From: Acidimicrobiales bacterium
Lineage (GTDB): Bacteria; Actinomycetota; Acidimicrobiia; Acidimicrobiales; MedAcidi-G1
DNA length: 38,230 nucleotides
NCBI GenBank assembly: GCA_022452035.1
Contig: JAKURV010000021.1
Coordinates: 1-38,230, forward strand
Reading direction: 5' to 3'
In this document: piece by piece, positions 6,134-14,959 of the stretch
Position numbering within the stretch: the stretch's first letter is position 1
How the letters are laid out: every line of letters begins with the position of its first letter
The notes under the pieces: model-generated
The model's input: the letters and a program-made list of their open reading frames with translations, nothing else
What the model was told of the DNA's origin: nothing
The model's database searches: none
Made by a program: the position numbers and the translations under genes

Positions 6134-9004
6134 TTAGCCGTCGGAGCGGTCGATAGCCCGGTCGTCGGTGCCTAGGTAACTGGCCACCACCCGGGGGTCA
6201 TTTCGAACCTCGTCCGGGGATCCCTCGGCGATGATCTGCCCGGTCTCTAGGCAGTACACCCGGTCGGATAGGGCCATGATCATCGGCATGTCGTGTTCAA
6301 TTACGACCATAGTGGCGCCTAGTTCCTGCTGGATCTGCTTAAGCAGCGGTCCGAAGGCCTCGGTTTCTCGCTGGGCGATGCCGGCCGTGGGCTCGTCGAG
6401 GCACAGCACCCGGGCGTCAAGGGCCAACAGGCCGGCCAGCTCGACGATCCGGCGGGTTCCGGTCGACAGCTCGGCCACGAAGGCGTTGGCGTAGCGGCCC
6501 AGACCCAGGAAGTCGATCAGGTCGGAGGCGTCGGATGCCTTGGCCCGCTCAGCTCGGATCGACGACGGGAGGAAGAACGCTGCCGGGATCAGCCTTGTCC
6601 TCTCTCGGGCTTCTAGGGCCACCTGGACCGTTTCGTTCACGGTCAGTTCGGGGAACAGGCGGGCTGCCTGGAAGGTTCGACCCAACCCCAGGCGGGCTCG
6701 GTTAGCTGCCGATAACCCGGAGGCGTCGCGGCCGAGGATCTCGATGGTCCCCGTAGACGGGACGAAACCACCGATGGCGTTCATGAGTGTCGACTTGCCG
6801 GCGCCGTTGGTGCCGATGAGGCCGACCACCTCCCCCGGGTGGGCCACGAGCGACACGCCGTCGACCGCCCGGAGCCCCCCGAAGGCCACGGCCACATCGT
6901 CCACGACCAGCGCGGGCCCGTCGATCTTCCGACGGTCCCGTCCACCACCCAGGGCCACGGCCGGTGGTGTCGTCGTGGAAGTTGGTGTCGTATCGGGCAG
7001 GCGCGACTCGGCCCACCGCAGTACGGCGTCCCGGGCTGAGTAGGCGACCTGGATCAGTCCACCGGGGAAGTAGAGAAGCAGGATCAGCAGGCCGATGCTG
7101 GAGGTGAACAGGGGTACGAGTTCGTTATCGGGCCAGAAAGCGGGTAGTCCCACCACCCAGAGGGCACCCACCACTGGGCCCATGATTGTCCCGAGGCCGC
7201 CGATGACCACGATGGACACCAGGCGCAGCGAGTCGCCGATCTGGAACAGCCGCTCCGTGTAGGGGATGTTCTGTACCAGACCACCCAACAGGGCGCCACC
7301 AAGGCCGGCGATGCCACCGGCTATGGCGAAGGCCAAGAGCTTGGTACGGGTCGGGCCGACCGTGTAGGCGGCGGCCGTGGACTCGTTCTCGCGGATCCCG
7401 ATGATCGTCCGTCCGATGCCGGTAGACCGGAGCCGGGAGACCGCCACCAAGAGCAGTACCAGGAACCCGAGGCACAGGTAGTAGTAGGTCCGTTGGCTGG
7501 CCAAGTCGATCGGCCCCAGACTGCCCCGGCGAAACGGGATGCTCTGCTTGAAGCCACCGTTGAACAACGGCCGGCGGAACAGGTACTGCTGAGTGGCCAG
7601 GGCGAAGGCGAACGTGGTGACAGCCAGCAGGAGTCCCCGGACCCGGAGGGCACCCAGGCCGATGAGGGCAGCCGAGGCAGCAGCGACGCCTGCCGCGGCC
7701 AGCATCGAGACCAGGTAGGGGAGGCGGGGAACGGTGATGGAGAAGAACTCCAGGTCGTCACCGATTCCGACCCCGAACTCCAAGCCCCGGTTGAACCCGG
7801 CAGCGATCAGGGCACCGATCCCGGCGAACGCCATCTGGCTGAGAGACAACTGTCCGGCCCAGCCGGTCACGATGGTCATCGAGACGGCGCAGATAGCGAA
7901 GGCCAGGATGCTGGCGTACAACAGGTGGCGTGAGGGGCGGTCCACGATGGCGGGGATTATCAGGGCGATGCCCAGCAGGACGGCTAGCGAAATCGTCGAC
8001 AGGTGCCTCACCCACCAGAACTGTCGGAGGCGCTCGGGGATGGGTCGCCTCCGGGCCGAGAAGGAGAACGACGAGTCGACCTCCCGGCTCCCCCGGCTCT
8101 GGAAGGCAACGGCCACGGCAACCACGACGAACAACACGAAGTCGATCAGGCCGCCCTGGTTAAAGAACACGAACTGCACGTGGGCCTGGACCACACCAAT
8201 GAGGATTCCGGCACCGAGGGCCCGGGGGAAGGAGACCATGCCGGCGATGACCGCGGCGGCCAGAGCTCGGGCCATGGTGCTGGGCCCGAGGTTCTGAAGG
8301 CCACCGACGCTTCCCCGGTTCCCGGACAGCAGGAGCAGGGAGATGGTGGCCAGGAGTCCGGCCACCGTCCAGACAAACAGTTGGACCATCTTCGGGTCGA
8401 TTCCCGACATGCGGGCCAGGTCGGCGTTGCTGGCCGAGGCCTGCACCGTCTGGCCGAACACCGTGCGGTTCAGGAACCAGGACAAGCCCAGGGCCAGGAG
8501 GGGGACGACGACCAGAATGGTCGCCTTCGGCCCGGTGACCCGGACGCCGAGGACGTCGTCCCAGGTGAAGTTCACCGGAATGGGAAAGCGCTGGCTGCGG
8601 TCCCGCACGAGGTCGGGATACGAGGCGAGAATGGCCTGCATGAGCTGGGCGATGCCGATGGTGGCGACCAGCACAATGACCCGGGGGGCCTCGAACAGCC
8701 GGCGGATGACGGCCCGTTCGACCGTTGCCCCGACGGTGATACCGACCAGCAGGCTGATGGGCAGGGCAGCCCAGTAGGGGAAGCCGTAGTTAAAGGTCAA
8801 GAGGGTCATCAAGCCGGTGGCTGGGAGGCCCATATTGCCTACGGCCAGGTTGATGACCCGGGTGGACCGATAGACGAGAACCACGCCGAGGGCCAGCAGC
8901 CCGAAGACCATCCCGTTGACGATGCCGTCGAACCACAGTTGGCGGGTGGTCCAGACAGCCACTACGGCCATCTCACCTCCGACAATGGCCCCCACCTCAG
9001 CCAC
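6134..9004 (-). CDS. LivH-LivM-LivG triple fusion, HAAT-type ABC importer
   Basis: One 956-residue chain carries three subunits that are normally separate. Residues about 20-305 are the LivH permease. Residues about 335-665 are the LivM permease (VTGWAGQLSLSQMAFAGIGA near 379-398; IVVIGGLGTIMGPVVGALWV near 598-617). Residues about 697-956 are the LivG ATPase, with Walker A GTNGAGKS (731-738), signature LSTGT (846-850) in place of the usual LSxGQ, Walker B CLDEPTAG (868-875) and H-loop VIEHD (901-905). Thr/Pro-rich linkers join the parts. Family substrates are branched-chain amino acids, amides, urea or aromatic acids; here phenylacetate or a related compound is inferred from the operon. Its start overlaps the end of the MFS-LivF gene by eight bases. 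GTG 9004, GTG 8995 and ATG 8971 are all possible starts. No binding-protein gene is nearby. Confidence 0.93.
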   Translation of the reverse strand: MAEVGAIVGGEMAVVAVWTTRQLWFDGIVNGMVFGLLALGVVLVYRSTRVINLAVGNMGLPATGLMTLLTFNYGFPYWAALPISLLVGITVGATVERAVIRRLFEAPRVIVLVATIGIAQLMQAILASYPDLVRDRSQRFPIPVNFTWDDVLGVRVTGPKATILVVVPLLALGLSWFLNRTVFGQTVQASASNADLARMSGIDPKMVQLFVWTVAGLLATISLLLLSGNRGSVGGLQNLGPSTMARALAAAVIAGMVSFPRALGAGILIGVVQAHVQFVFFNQGGLIDFVLFVVVAVAVAFQSRGSREVDSSFSFSARRRPIPERLRQFWWVRHLSTISLAVLLGIALIIPAIVDRPSRHLLYASILAFAICAVSMTIVTGWAGQLSLSQMAFAGIGALIAAGFNRGLEFGVGIGDDLEFFSITVPRLPYLVSMLAAAGVAAASAALIGLGALRVRGLLLAVTTFAFALATQQYLFRRPLFNGGFKQSIPFRRGSLGPIDLASQRTYYYLCLGFLVLLLVAVSRLRSTGIGRTIIGIRENESTAAAYTVGPTRTKLLAFAIAGGIAGLGGALLGGLVQNIPYTERLFQIGDSLRLVSIVVIGGLGTIMGPVVGALWVVGLPAFWPDNELVPLFTSSIGLLILLLYFPGGLIQVAYSARDAVLRWAESRLPDTTPTSTTTPPAVALGGGRDRRKIDGPALVVDDVAVAFGGLRAVDGVSLVAHPGEVVGLIGTNGAGKSTLMNAIGGFVPSTGTIEILGRDASGLSAANRARLGLGRTFQAARLFPELTVNETVQVALEARERTRLIPAAFFLPSSIRAERAKASDASDLIDFLGLGRYANAFVAELSTGTRRIVELAGLLALDARVLCLDEPTAGIAQRETEAFGPLLKQIQQELGATMVVIEHDMPMIMALSDRVYCLETGQIIAEGSPDEVRNDPRVVASYLGTDDRAIDRSDG

Positions 9005-11261
9005 CCTCCCGGCCCAGGAACACGGCCCGGGCCAGGTCGTCCCGTTCGAGTAGCTCCCGAGCTGGGCCCTCGAACCGGATCTGTCCCTTTTCCAGGAAAA
9101 TGGCCCGGTCGGCGACCGACAGGGCCACGTTCAGGGACTGCTCCACCAGGATGATGGTCTGGCCGCGCTCTTGGAGCCTTTCGACCAGGGCCAGGAGATC
9201 CTGGACCACCGTGGGAGCCAAGCCCAGTGAGAGCTCGTCGATTAGCAGGATCTCGGGGTCGTGGAGCAGGACCCGGGCCAGGGCCAACATCTGCTGCTGC
9301 CCTCCGGACATGGATCCAGCCCGCTGGCCCTGCCGGTCCGCCAGGTCGGGGAAGAGGTCCAGGACCTCGACAATCCGGCGCTCCACGTCCTCCCGGTCGC
9401 CACGGTGGATATAGCCGCCCATCACCAGGTTCTGGCGGACCGTCATGTCCGGGAAGACGCCGTTACCCCCGGGGAGTTGCTGGATGCCGAGGCGGGACCG
9501 GAGTTGCGGCGAGGTGTAGGTGACGGTGCGTCCGTTGAGCCGGACGACGCCCCGCCGGGGCATACCGAGGCCACTAACCACTCGCAAGATGGTGGACTTA
9601 CCGGCCCCGTTGGTGCCCAGGAGAGCCAACGTCTCGCCCCGGCGCACCTCGAAGCCCACGTCGAACAGGACCTGGACCGGCCCGTAGGAGAAGTCCACGT
9701 TGTTGACTTGTAGGACAGGGATCTCGGAGGGGTCGGACGCCCGTTGCTGTTCGGCCTGCTCGTCGAGCAGTTCTTGGACGTTTAGCGATAGGTCATGGCG
9801 GACGTGGCGAGCGCCCCGGAACATGATCCAGCCACCGATGATCGAGGAAGGGACGGTCAGGACCAAAGTGGTGACCCGGGGTCCCCAACCGTCGGCGAAC
9901 ATGAACGAGATCAGTCCCCCACCCGTTCCCCCAACGAAGAAGATGTAGAGGGTAATGAGCGCCGTCCCGCTACCCCGAAGCCGATAGGGGACGATGGCCT
10001 GGATCAGCGGACCGACCATCGCGAAGGCCGTGCTGAGCATCACCTGGGTGGGTATGGACAGGGCGATGAATAGCGGCACGGTGGGCATGGCCCACTGGAT
10101 GGGCTTGAAGATCGCAGACAGGCCGATCAGGGCACCGACCAGGTGGAGGGTGCGGGTGGGGTTTTCCCGCCACAGCCGGTCGAACTTCGGCCCGACGTAT
10201 ATGAGGGCCAGCACGGTGAACACGCCGGCCGTGGTGGCCCAGGCGCCGCGCTCGAAGGACTCCAGGCCGAACTCGTCCTCCAGCCACAGGTTCTCCAGCA
10301 CCGGTGCGGTGAACAGGCCGAACCCCAGGGCGCTGAACCCGACGACCACCGTCTTCATGGTCCGGATCTGCATGAGGCGTGAGAACGCGGCGTCCATGGA
10401 AACGGGGAGCGGGTCGTCCTCGGTGAACGACTCTTTCAGGACGTCCTCCTTCTCCCAGCGCCCCCGCTGGGGCTCACGGAGAAAAAAGGCAGCCAAGGCG
10501 GCTACGGCCACCGGAATGCCGAGCAGGTAGTAGGCCCACCGCCATCCGTCGATCTCGCCCGGGCCATTAGCCAGCGCGGCGATGCCGCCCACCAGGATGG
10601 GGCTGAGGACGGCGAACAGGCGGCCCACTCCCTTGTCGAGGGCGCCGATCCGACCGCGGATACCGATGGGGTAGGTATCGGCGATGGTCGAAGAGTGGAC
10701 GGGGATGGTGTTGGCCTTGGCGATGCCCACCCCGAACCGGGCCCAGAAGAAGGCGAAGGCGTTCACCGCCATGCCCGAGAGGGCCACCATGGCGGCGAAC
10801 ACGATGCTGGACCAGCCGATGATCGGGATCCGGCGCATCCGATCGGCAGCCCAACCCATGGGGATGGCCCCCAGGACCACGAAGGCACCGGAGGCGCTGG
10901 CGATGAAAGTGATCGTGCCGTCGCTGACCCCGAAGGTGTCACGGATGTCGGGGGCCAAGACGGAGATGGCGGCCGTCTGGAGCTCATCGAGGGAGTTCAG
11001 GACCATCAGGACCAAGAACGTGGCCGCACCACCCCCCATGGCCAGGCCCTTGCGGAGAGAGATTCCCTCGCTCTTCACCCCAGGGAGAAGGTCGTCGGGG
11101 AACAGCACCTGGTCGGCCTGTCCCTCGGCGTGTCGGGCCGCCTCCTCGGCCAGCACGGTGGTAGCCAGAGACGCCGCGCTGTCTGCTCGGCCGCCGTCGC
11201 CCCGATCGGCGCGGTCGCCGGTCGAGACGTCGTTCAGGTCGTCGCTCAGGTCGTCGTCCAT
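8997..11261 (-). CDS. MFS transporter fused to a LivF-type ABC ATPase
   Basis: The 754-residue chain has an Asp/Ala-rich soluble N-terminus (1-70) and then a major facilitator domain of about 12 helices (about 72-485). That domain has the MFS loop motif GWAADRMRR at 136-144, a second-half DRLWR at 361-365, and a charged central loop (about 262-295). A coiled linker (about 490-510) leads to a complete LivF ATPase: Walker A GTNGAGKS (549-556), Q-loop near 594, signature MSGGQQQ (651-657), Walker B ILLIDEL (671-677), and VEQS where LivF proteins usually have VEQN in place of the H-loop histidine. LivF should pair with the LivG part of the next gene, so an MFS protein would be tethered to an ABC importer. 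The MFS substrate cannot be read from sequence. It follows the acyl-CoA dehydrogenase by 22 bases. Confidence 0.92.
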   Translation of the reverse strand: MDDDLSDDLNDVSTGDRADRGDGGRADSAASLATTVLAEEAARHAEGQADQVLFPDDLLPGVKSEGISLRKGLAMGGGAATFLVLMVLNSLDELQTAAISVLAPDIRDTFGVSDGTITFIASASGAFVVLGAIPMGWAADRMRRIPIIGWSSIVFAAMVALSGMAVNAFAFFWARFGVGIAKANTIPVHSSTIADTYPIGIRGRIGALDKGVGRLFAVLSPILVGGIAALANGPGEIDGWRWAYYLLGIPVAVAALAAFFLREPQRGRWEKEDVLKESFTEDDPLPVSMDAAFSRLMQIRTMKTVVVGFSALGFGLFTAPVLENLWLEDEFGLESFERGAWATTAGVFTVLALIYVGPKFDRLWRENPTRTLHLVGALIGLSAIFKPIQWAMPTVPLFIALSIPTQVMLSTAFAMVGPLIQAIVPYRLRGSGTALITLYIFFVGGTGGGLISFMFADGWGPRVTTLVLTVPSSIIGGWIMFRGARHVRHDLSLNVQELLDEQAEQQRASDPSEIPVLQVNNVDFSYGPVQVLFDVGFEVRRGETLALLGTNGAGKSTILRVVSGLGMPRRGVVRLNGRTVTYTSPQLRSRLGIQQLPGGNGVFPDMTVRQNLVMGGYIHRGDREDVERRIVEVLDLFPDLADRQGQRAGSMSGGQQQMLALARVLLHDPEILLIDELSLGLAPTVVQDLLALVERLQERGQTIILVEQSLNVALSVADRAIFLEKGQIRFEGPARELLERDDLARAVFLGREGG

Positions 11262-11283
11262 CGGCTGGTTCTTTCACCCCCAC

Positions 11284-12546
11284 TCAACCGCGGAGAACAT
11301 CTTTCCACGGTGTATTGCGGTCGTGTCCCGGTTCTCGGGGAAGGCCCAGCGAGCGTTCGGCCAGATTGTTCTTCTGCACCTCGGTGGTTCCGCCGCCGAT
11401 CGAGATGCTGAACCGGTTAATAACCTCGGCTTGGATCCAGGTACTGGTCCGGTCGGTGTCGACCATGCCCGCAGGTCCGGCCAACTCGGCGGCCAGGTCA
11501 CCGGTCAAGACCTTGGTGACGGCTGCCATGACTTTGGTCAGTCCCGGGTCGAAGGGCGGTTCGCGCCCGTCGCGGACGGCGGCCTGGATGCGCTGCCCCA
11601 TGAGTCCCTGGAGGCGTTCCCGGGTGATAACAGTGGCCAGGCGTTGGCGGATTCGGGGATCGTCCAGGCCACCGTGTTGGGCAGCCAGGTCTCGCAGCCG
11701 GTCGGAAGCCGGGACACCGCCACCTCGACCGATAAAGGCGGCCTCATTGGCCAGCACGGTGCGGGCGGGTGCCCAGCCTCCATGAATCTCGCCGACCACC
11801 TGGTTTGCTGGGACGCGGACCCCGGTGAGGAAGACCTCGTTGAAGTGAGTTGACCCGTTGGCCTGCACGAGGGGACGAACCTCGACGCCGGGCGACGACA
11901 TGTCAACGAGCAGGAACGTGATGCCACGGTGCTTGGGGGCATCGGGGTCGGTACGGGCCAGGAGGAAGCCCCAGTCTGCGAACTGGGCGCAGGAGTTCCA
12001 AACCTTCTGGCCGTCTACCACCCAGTGGTCGTCGTCTCGAACGGCACGGGTAGCCAGTCCGGCCAGGTCCGATCCAGCGCCCGGTTCGCTGAACAGCTGG
12101 CACCAGGCCACCTCACCGCTGATGAGAGAGGGGAGGAACCGAGAGGTGACGGCCTCGGTGGCGTGGACCTGGAGGGTGGGACCGAGCATTGCGATGGTGG
12201 AACCGATGAACCCAGTGTGGGAGCCGAAGCCAGCCGACTCCTCACGGAAGACGCGCTCGGCCCACGAAGGTCGTCCAGCGCCCCCGAATTCGCTGGGCCA
12301 GGTCAGGCCGGCCCATCCGTGTGCGGCCAGGGTGCGTTGCCAGTCCCGGCCACGCTCGAAGTAAGACCGGGCCTGCTGGTCGTCAGGGAACCCGGACACC
12401 TGCCATGGGTCGATGGCGGCCAGGGGCTCGGCATGTTCGGTTAGGAAGGCGCGTGCTTCAAGCCGGAAGGCCGCTTGGTCGGCCGGCTCGGTGACCGCCC
12501 GGTCAGAGGTGGCGGTGGAATCGCCGGGGAGGTCAGACACGGCCAA
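11284..12546 (-). CDS. Acyl-CoA dehydrogenase (FadE type)
   Basis: This FAD flavoprotein of about 420 residues would oxidise an acyl-CoA to the enoyl-CoA and pass electrons to ETF. It shows WPSEFGGAGR near residue 83, the FAD/substrate segment CQLFSEPGAGSDLAGLATRA (about 148-167), and the C-terminal GGGTTEVQKNNLAERSLGLP. In many family members the catalytic base is a Glu just before the GT of that motif (YEGT). Here the place holds Gly, so the base is elsewhere, the protein pairs with a second subunit, or it has changed activity. The start is TTG 12546 or GTG 12540, with no clear ribosome site. In the paa operon it may act on a phenylacetate-derived or side-chain acyl-CoA, which is inference. 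Confidence 0.88.
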   Translation of the reverse strand: MAVSDLPGDSTATSDRAVTEPADQAAFRLEARAFLTEHAEPLAAIDPWQVSGFPDDQQARSYFERGRDWQRTLAAHGWAGLTWPSEFGGAGRPSWAERVFREESAGFGSHTGFIGSTIAMLGPTLQVHATEAVTSRFLPSLISGEVAWCQLFSEPGAGSDLAGLATRAVRDDDHWVVDGQKVWNSCAQFADWGFLLARTDPDAPKHRGITFLLVDMSSPGVEVRPLVQANGSTHFNEVFLTGVRVPANQVVGEIHGGWAPARTVLANEAAFIGRGGGVPASDRLRDLAAQHGGLDDPRIRQRLATVITRERLQGLMGQRIQAAVRDGREPPFDPGLTKVMAAVTKVLTGDLAAELAGPAGMVDTDRTSTWIQAEVINRFSISIGGGTTEVQKNNLAERSLGLPREPGHDRNTPWKDVLRG

Positions 12547-12580
12547 TAACGCTAGTGGGATCCAGAATCTGACGGACCAT

Positions 12581-12599
12581 CAGGAAACGGCTTTCCCTG
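12581..12599 (-). promoter_or_regulatory. Hairpin between paaK and the acyl-CoA dehydrogenase gene
   Basis: CAGGAAA-CGGC-TTTCC(C)TG forms a stem of seven pairs with one bulged C. It lies in the 87-base gap downstream of paaK and upstream of the dehydrogenase gene. It could attenuate or process the long transcript. No T-run follows on the minus strand, so I do not call it a terminator. Confidence 0.22.
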
Positions 12600-12633
12600 T
12601 GGCCGCAACGATCTCCGGAGGTCAGGTGGGTCG

Positions 12634-13962
12634 TCAGGCCAGGGGGTCGGTGTCGTCGATCTGCTCGAAGACACGCTTGACCTTGCCCACCTCGGTCCGG
12701 GGCATCGACCCCTCGGGGACCATCTCAACGCCGGCTCGGATGCGGATCCGGTCAGCCAGTACCCGGGTGAGTCGCTCAGTAGCTTCAGGGATCCGGTTAC
12801 CGGCCTCCGCTGTGGCCTCGGCCCGGACCCGGATTTCGGCCATGGTTCCCCGACGGTCAACGACGATGGCGTAGTTGGCACCAACGTCCGGATCGTCCAT
12901 CAGGACGGTCTCGATCTCGCGGGGGTAAACGTTGATACCTCGGATCACCAGCATGTCGTCGGCCCGGCCGGTGAGGCGGGAGATCCGAGTCCAGTGCCGT
13001 CCGGGGACACCGGGCTGGTCCTCGGGGAGGATCCGTGTGATATCTCCGGTGCGGTAGCGGAGGACGGGCATGGCCTCCTTGGTCAGGGTGGTGAGGACCA
13101 GCTCGCCGTACTCGCCGTCGGGCACCGTCTCCCCGGTCTCCGGATCGACAATCTCGGGCAGGAAATGGTCGTCAAACACGTTCAGGGCGCCCAGGTCGTC
13201 GGGGGCTTCCATGGCCACCCCGGGGCCGATGACCTCGGACAAACCGTAGATGTCCAGGGCGGTGTAGCCCCCGCCCCATGCCTCGTTGATGCGGTCACGC
13301 ATACCCTCGGACCACGGCTCGGCACCCAGAATTCCCACCTCGACCCGTAGACGGTCCAAGATTCCCCGTTCCCTAGCCCGCTCAGCCAGGACCAGCGAAA
13401 AAGACGGGGTGGCCGACATGATGCGACTGCCTAGGTCCTCCAGTAACTGGAGTTGCAGGGTGGTGTTCCCACCCGACACGGGCACCACGGTGCACCCCAG
13501 ACGCTCGCCGCCGTAGTGGAGTCCCAGGCCACCGGTGAACAGGCCGTATCCGTAACCGTTGTGGAGGATGTCACCAGGTTGGGCACCAGCCAGCACGAGA
13601 GCCCGGGCATTGACCTCGGCCCACACGGCCAGGTCGTGGGGGGTGTACACGACGATGGTCGGCTTGCCGCTGGTCCCCGAACTGGCATGAAGACGCGTGG
13701 TGGCCTCCATCGGGGAGATAACCATGCCCAGCGGGTACCGCTCCCGAAGGTCCTGCTTGACCGTAAACGGAAGCCGGCCCAGGTCGTCCAACGAGGTGAC
13801 AGACCCCGGGTCTATGTCGGCCAGGCGCTCTTCCCAGAAGGCGTTGCCGCTGCCAGCGAGCCGGACCACCAGATCGGACAGCAGTTGGCCCTGGAGGTCC
13901 TTCTTGGCGTCACCGGCCAGGCCGGCGGCGTCGAGCGGCTCACCGGTCTGCAGAGTGGGCAT
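12634..13962 (-). CDS. paaK: Phenylacetate-CoA ligase
   Basis: PaaK activates phenylacetate with ATP and CoA to phenylacetyl-CoA, the first step of the aerobic pathway, in the cytosol. The 442-residue protein has the AMP-binding P-loop HASSGTSGKPTIVVYT (near 92-107), the PaaK-type DIYGLSEVIGPGVAMEA, the YRTGDITRIL hinge region, GRADDMLVIRGINVYPREIE, and a C-terminal PRTEVGKVKRV with the conserved lysine. Length and motif order match the family, usually about 430-440 residues. It starts at ATG 13962, about 50 bases downstream of the cyclodeaminase-family gene. A related aryl-acid ligase is possible, but the paa genes beside it make phenylacetate most likely. Confidence 0.93.
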   Translation of the reverse strand: MPTLQTGEPLDAAGLAGDAKKDLQGQLLSDLVVRLAGSGNAFWEERLADIDPGSVTSLDDLGRLPFTVKQDLRERYPLGMVISPMEATTRLHASSGTSGKPTIVVYTPHDLAVWAEVNARALVLAGAQPGDILHNGYGYGLFTGGLGLHYGGERLGCTVVPVSGGNTTLQLQLLEDLGSRIMSATPSFSLVLAERARERGILDRLRVEVGILGAEPWSEGMRDRINEAWGGGYTALDIYGLSEVIGPGVAMEAPDDLGALNVFDDHFLPEIVDPETGETVPDGEYGELVLTTLTKEAMPVLRYRTGDITRILPEDQPGVPGRHWTRISRLTGRADDMLVIRGINVYPREIETVLMDDPDVGANYAIVVDRRGTMAEIRVRAEATAEAGNRIPEATERLTRVLADRIRIRAGVEMVPEGSMPRTEVGKVKRVFEQIDDTDPLA

Positions 13963-14015
13963 CGCCGGACCCTAGGACCCGTCGGCCTGGTGGCCAAAGA
14001 ATCGAGCGGGCTCCG

Positions 14016-14948
14016 TCACCGGGAACCGGCCCGCACCACCGCACTAGCCACAATGAGGTCCCAGACGGCAAGGCCGACCGACTTGAACAAGGTGACCTCG
14101 TCATTGGACGAACGACCGGCCGTCCCGAGGCACAACTCGGCCAGATCGCCCCGAACCTCGTCGAAGGACCACCGACCCTCATTGGCCGCTGTGATCAGGT
14201 CGCCGGCTTCGTCGGCTGCCGCATGCCGGTCGTCGACAAAAACAGCGGACCGTCGGAGGAGGTCGGCATCGACCTCCCGGCGGGCCGTCGAGTAGGAGCC
14301 GACCAGGCCCACGTGGGTCCCGGGCCGGACGGCGTGGGTGGGGATCACCGGCGTGGCTGATGACGTGCAGCCGCACACCAGGTCGCACCCGGCGGCCTCG
14401 GTCGGGGACCCGGTCACCGCCTCGCGGCCCCCGACCTCGAGGCCGGCCACGAACCGGTCGGTCGAGTCCGCGGTCCGGCCTGACACCACGATCCGTTCCA
14501 CGGTGGGTCGGACGGCCAGCATGGCGGCCACATGGCCCCTCGCCTGGACACCGGTGCCGAAGATCCCCAGCGTGGTGGCATCCGGTCGGGCTAGCAGGTC
14601 GGCAGCCAAAGCCGAGGCGGCCGGAGTCCGCAGGGTGGTCAGGGCCGAACCGTCCAGGGTGGCCGTCGGTACCCCGGTCTCCCGATCGCAGTACAGGTAG
14701 AAGCCATGGATCAGGGGCAGGTCGCGGTCCCGGTTCCCCGACACCACGCTCACCACCTTCACGCCGATCCCAGACGGGGAGACGGCTGGCATCAGGAGGA
14801 AGTCATCTCCCTCACCCAACGAGACCTGAGACCGGGGGTGTAATCCCCCTAGTTCCCTAGACCCCTCCCGCAGGGCCTCGATGCAGGTTGACAGGTCGAC
14901 CACGGACCGAATGGCCTCAGCGTCGAAGTGGGGTAGGGGTCCGGGCAT
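14016..14948 (-). CDS. Ornithine cyclodeaminase / mu-crystallin family reductase
   Basis: The family includes ornithine cyclodeaminase, alanine dehydrogenase and delta-1-pyrroline-2-carboxylate reductase. The 310-residue protein has the substrate lysine in IGVKVVSVV (near 64), the family stretch GVPTATLDGSALTTLRTPAASALAADLLA, and a Rossmann fold with GIFGTGVQARGH (near 128-139) followed by VVSGRT. The next gene upstream is a proline-racemase-family enzyme, and in proline/hydroxyproline catabolism that pairing usually means a pyrroline-2-carboxylate reductase. I favour that over true ornithine cyclodeaminase. GGAGG lies just before ATG 14948, and only 11 bases separate it from the racemase gene. 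Confidence 0.82.
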   Translation of the reverse strand: MPGPLPHFDAEAIRSVVDLSTCIEALREGSRELGGLHPRSQVSLGEGDDFLLMPAVSPSGIGVKVVSVVSGNRDRDLPLIHGFYLYCDRETGVPTATLDGSALTTLRTPAASALAADLLARPDATTLGIFGTGVQARGHVAAMLAVRPTVERIVVSGRTADSTDRFVAGLEVGGREAVTGSPTEAAGCDLVCGCTSSATPVIPTHAVRPGTHVGLVGSYSTARREVDADLLRRSAVFVDDRHAAADEAGDLITAANEGRWSFDEVRGDLAELCLGTAGRSSNDEVTLFKSVGLAVWDLIVASAVVRAGSR

Positions 14949-14959
14949 CTGGCCTCCGG

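Noticed and set aside
8003-9154. A 383-codon plus-strand open frame opposite livHMG.
   Set aside because: It is a GC-rich shadow of the transporter: Gly/Asp/His-rich, with no domain and no coherent start, while the minus strand shows clear family motifs.
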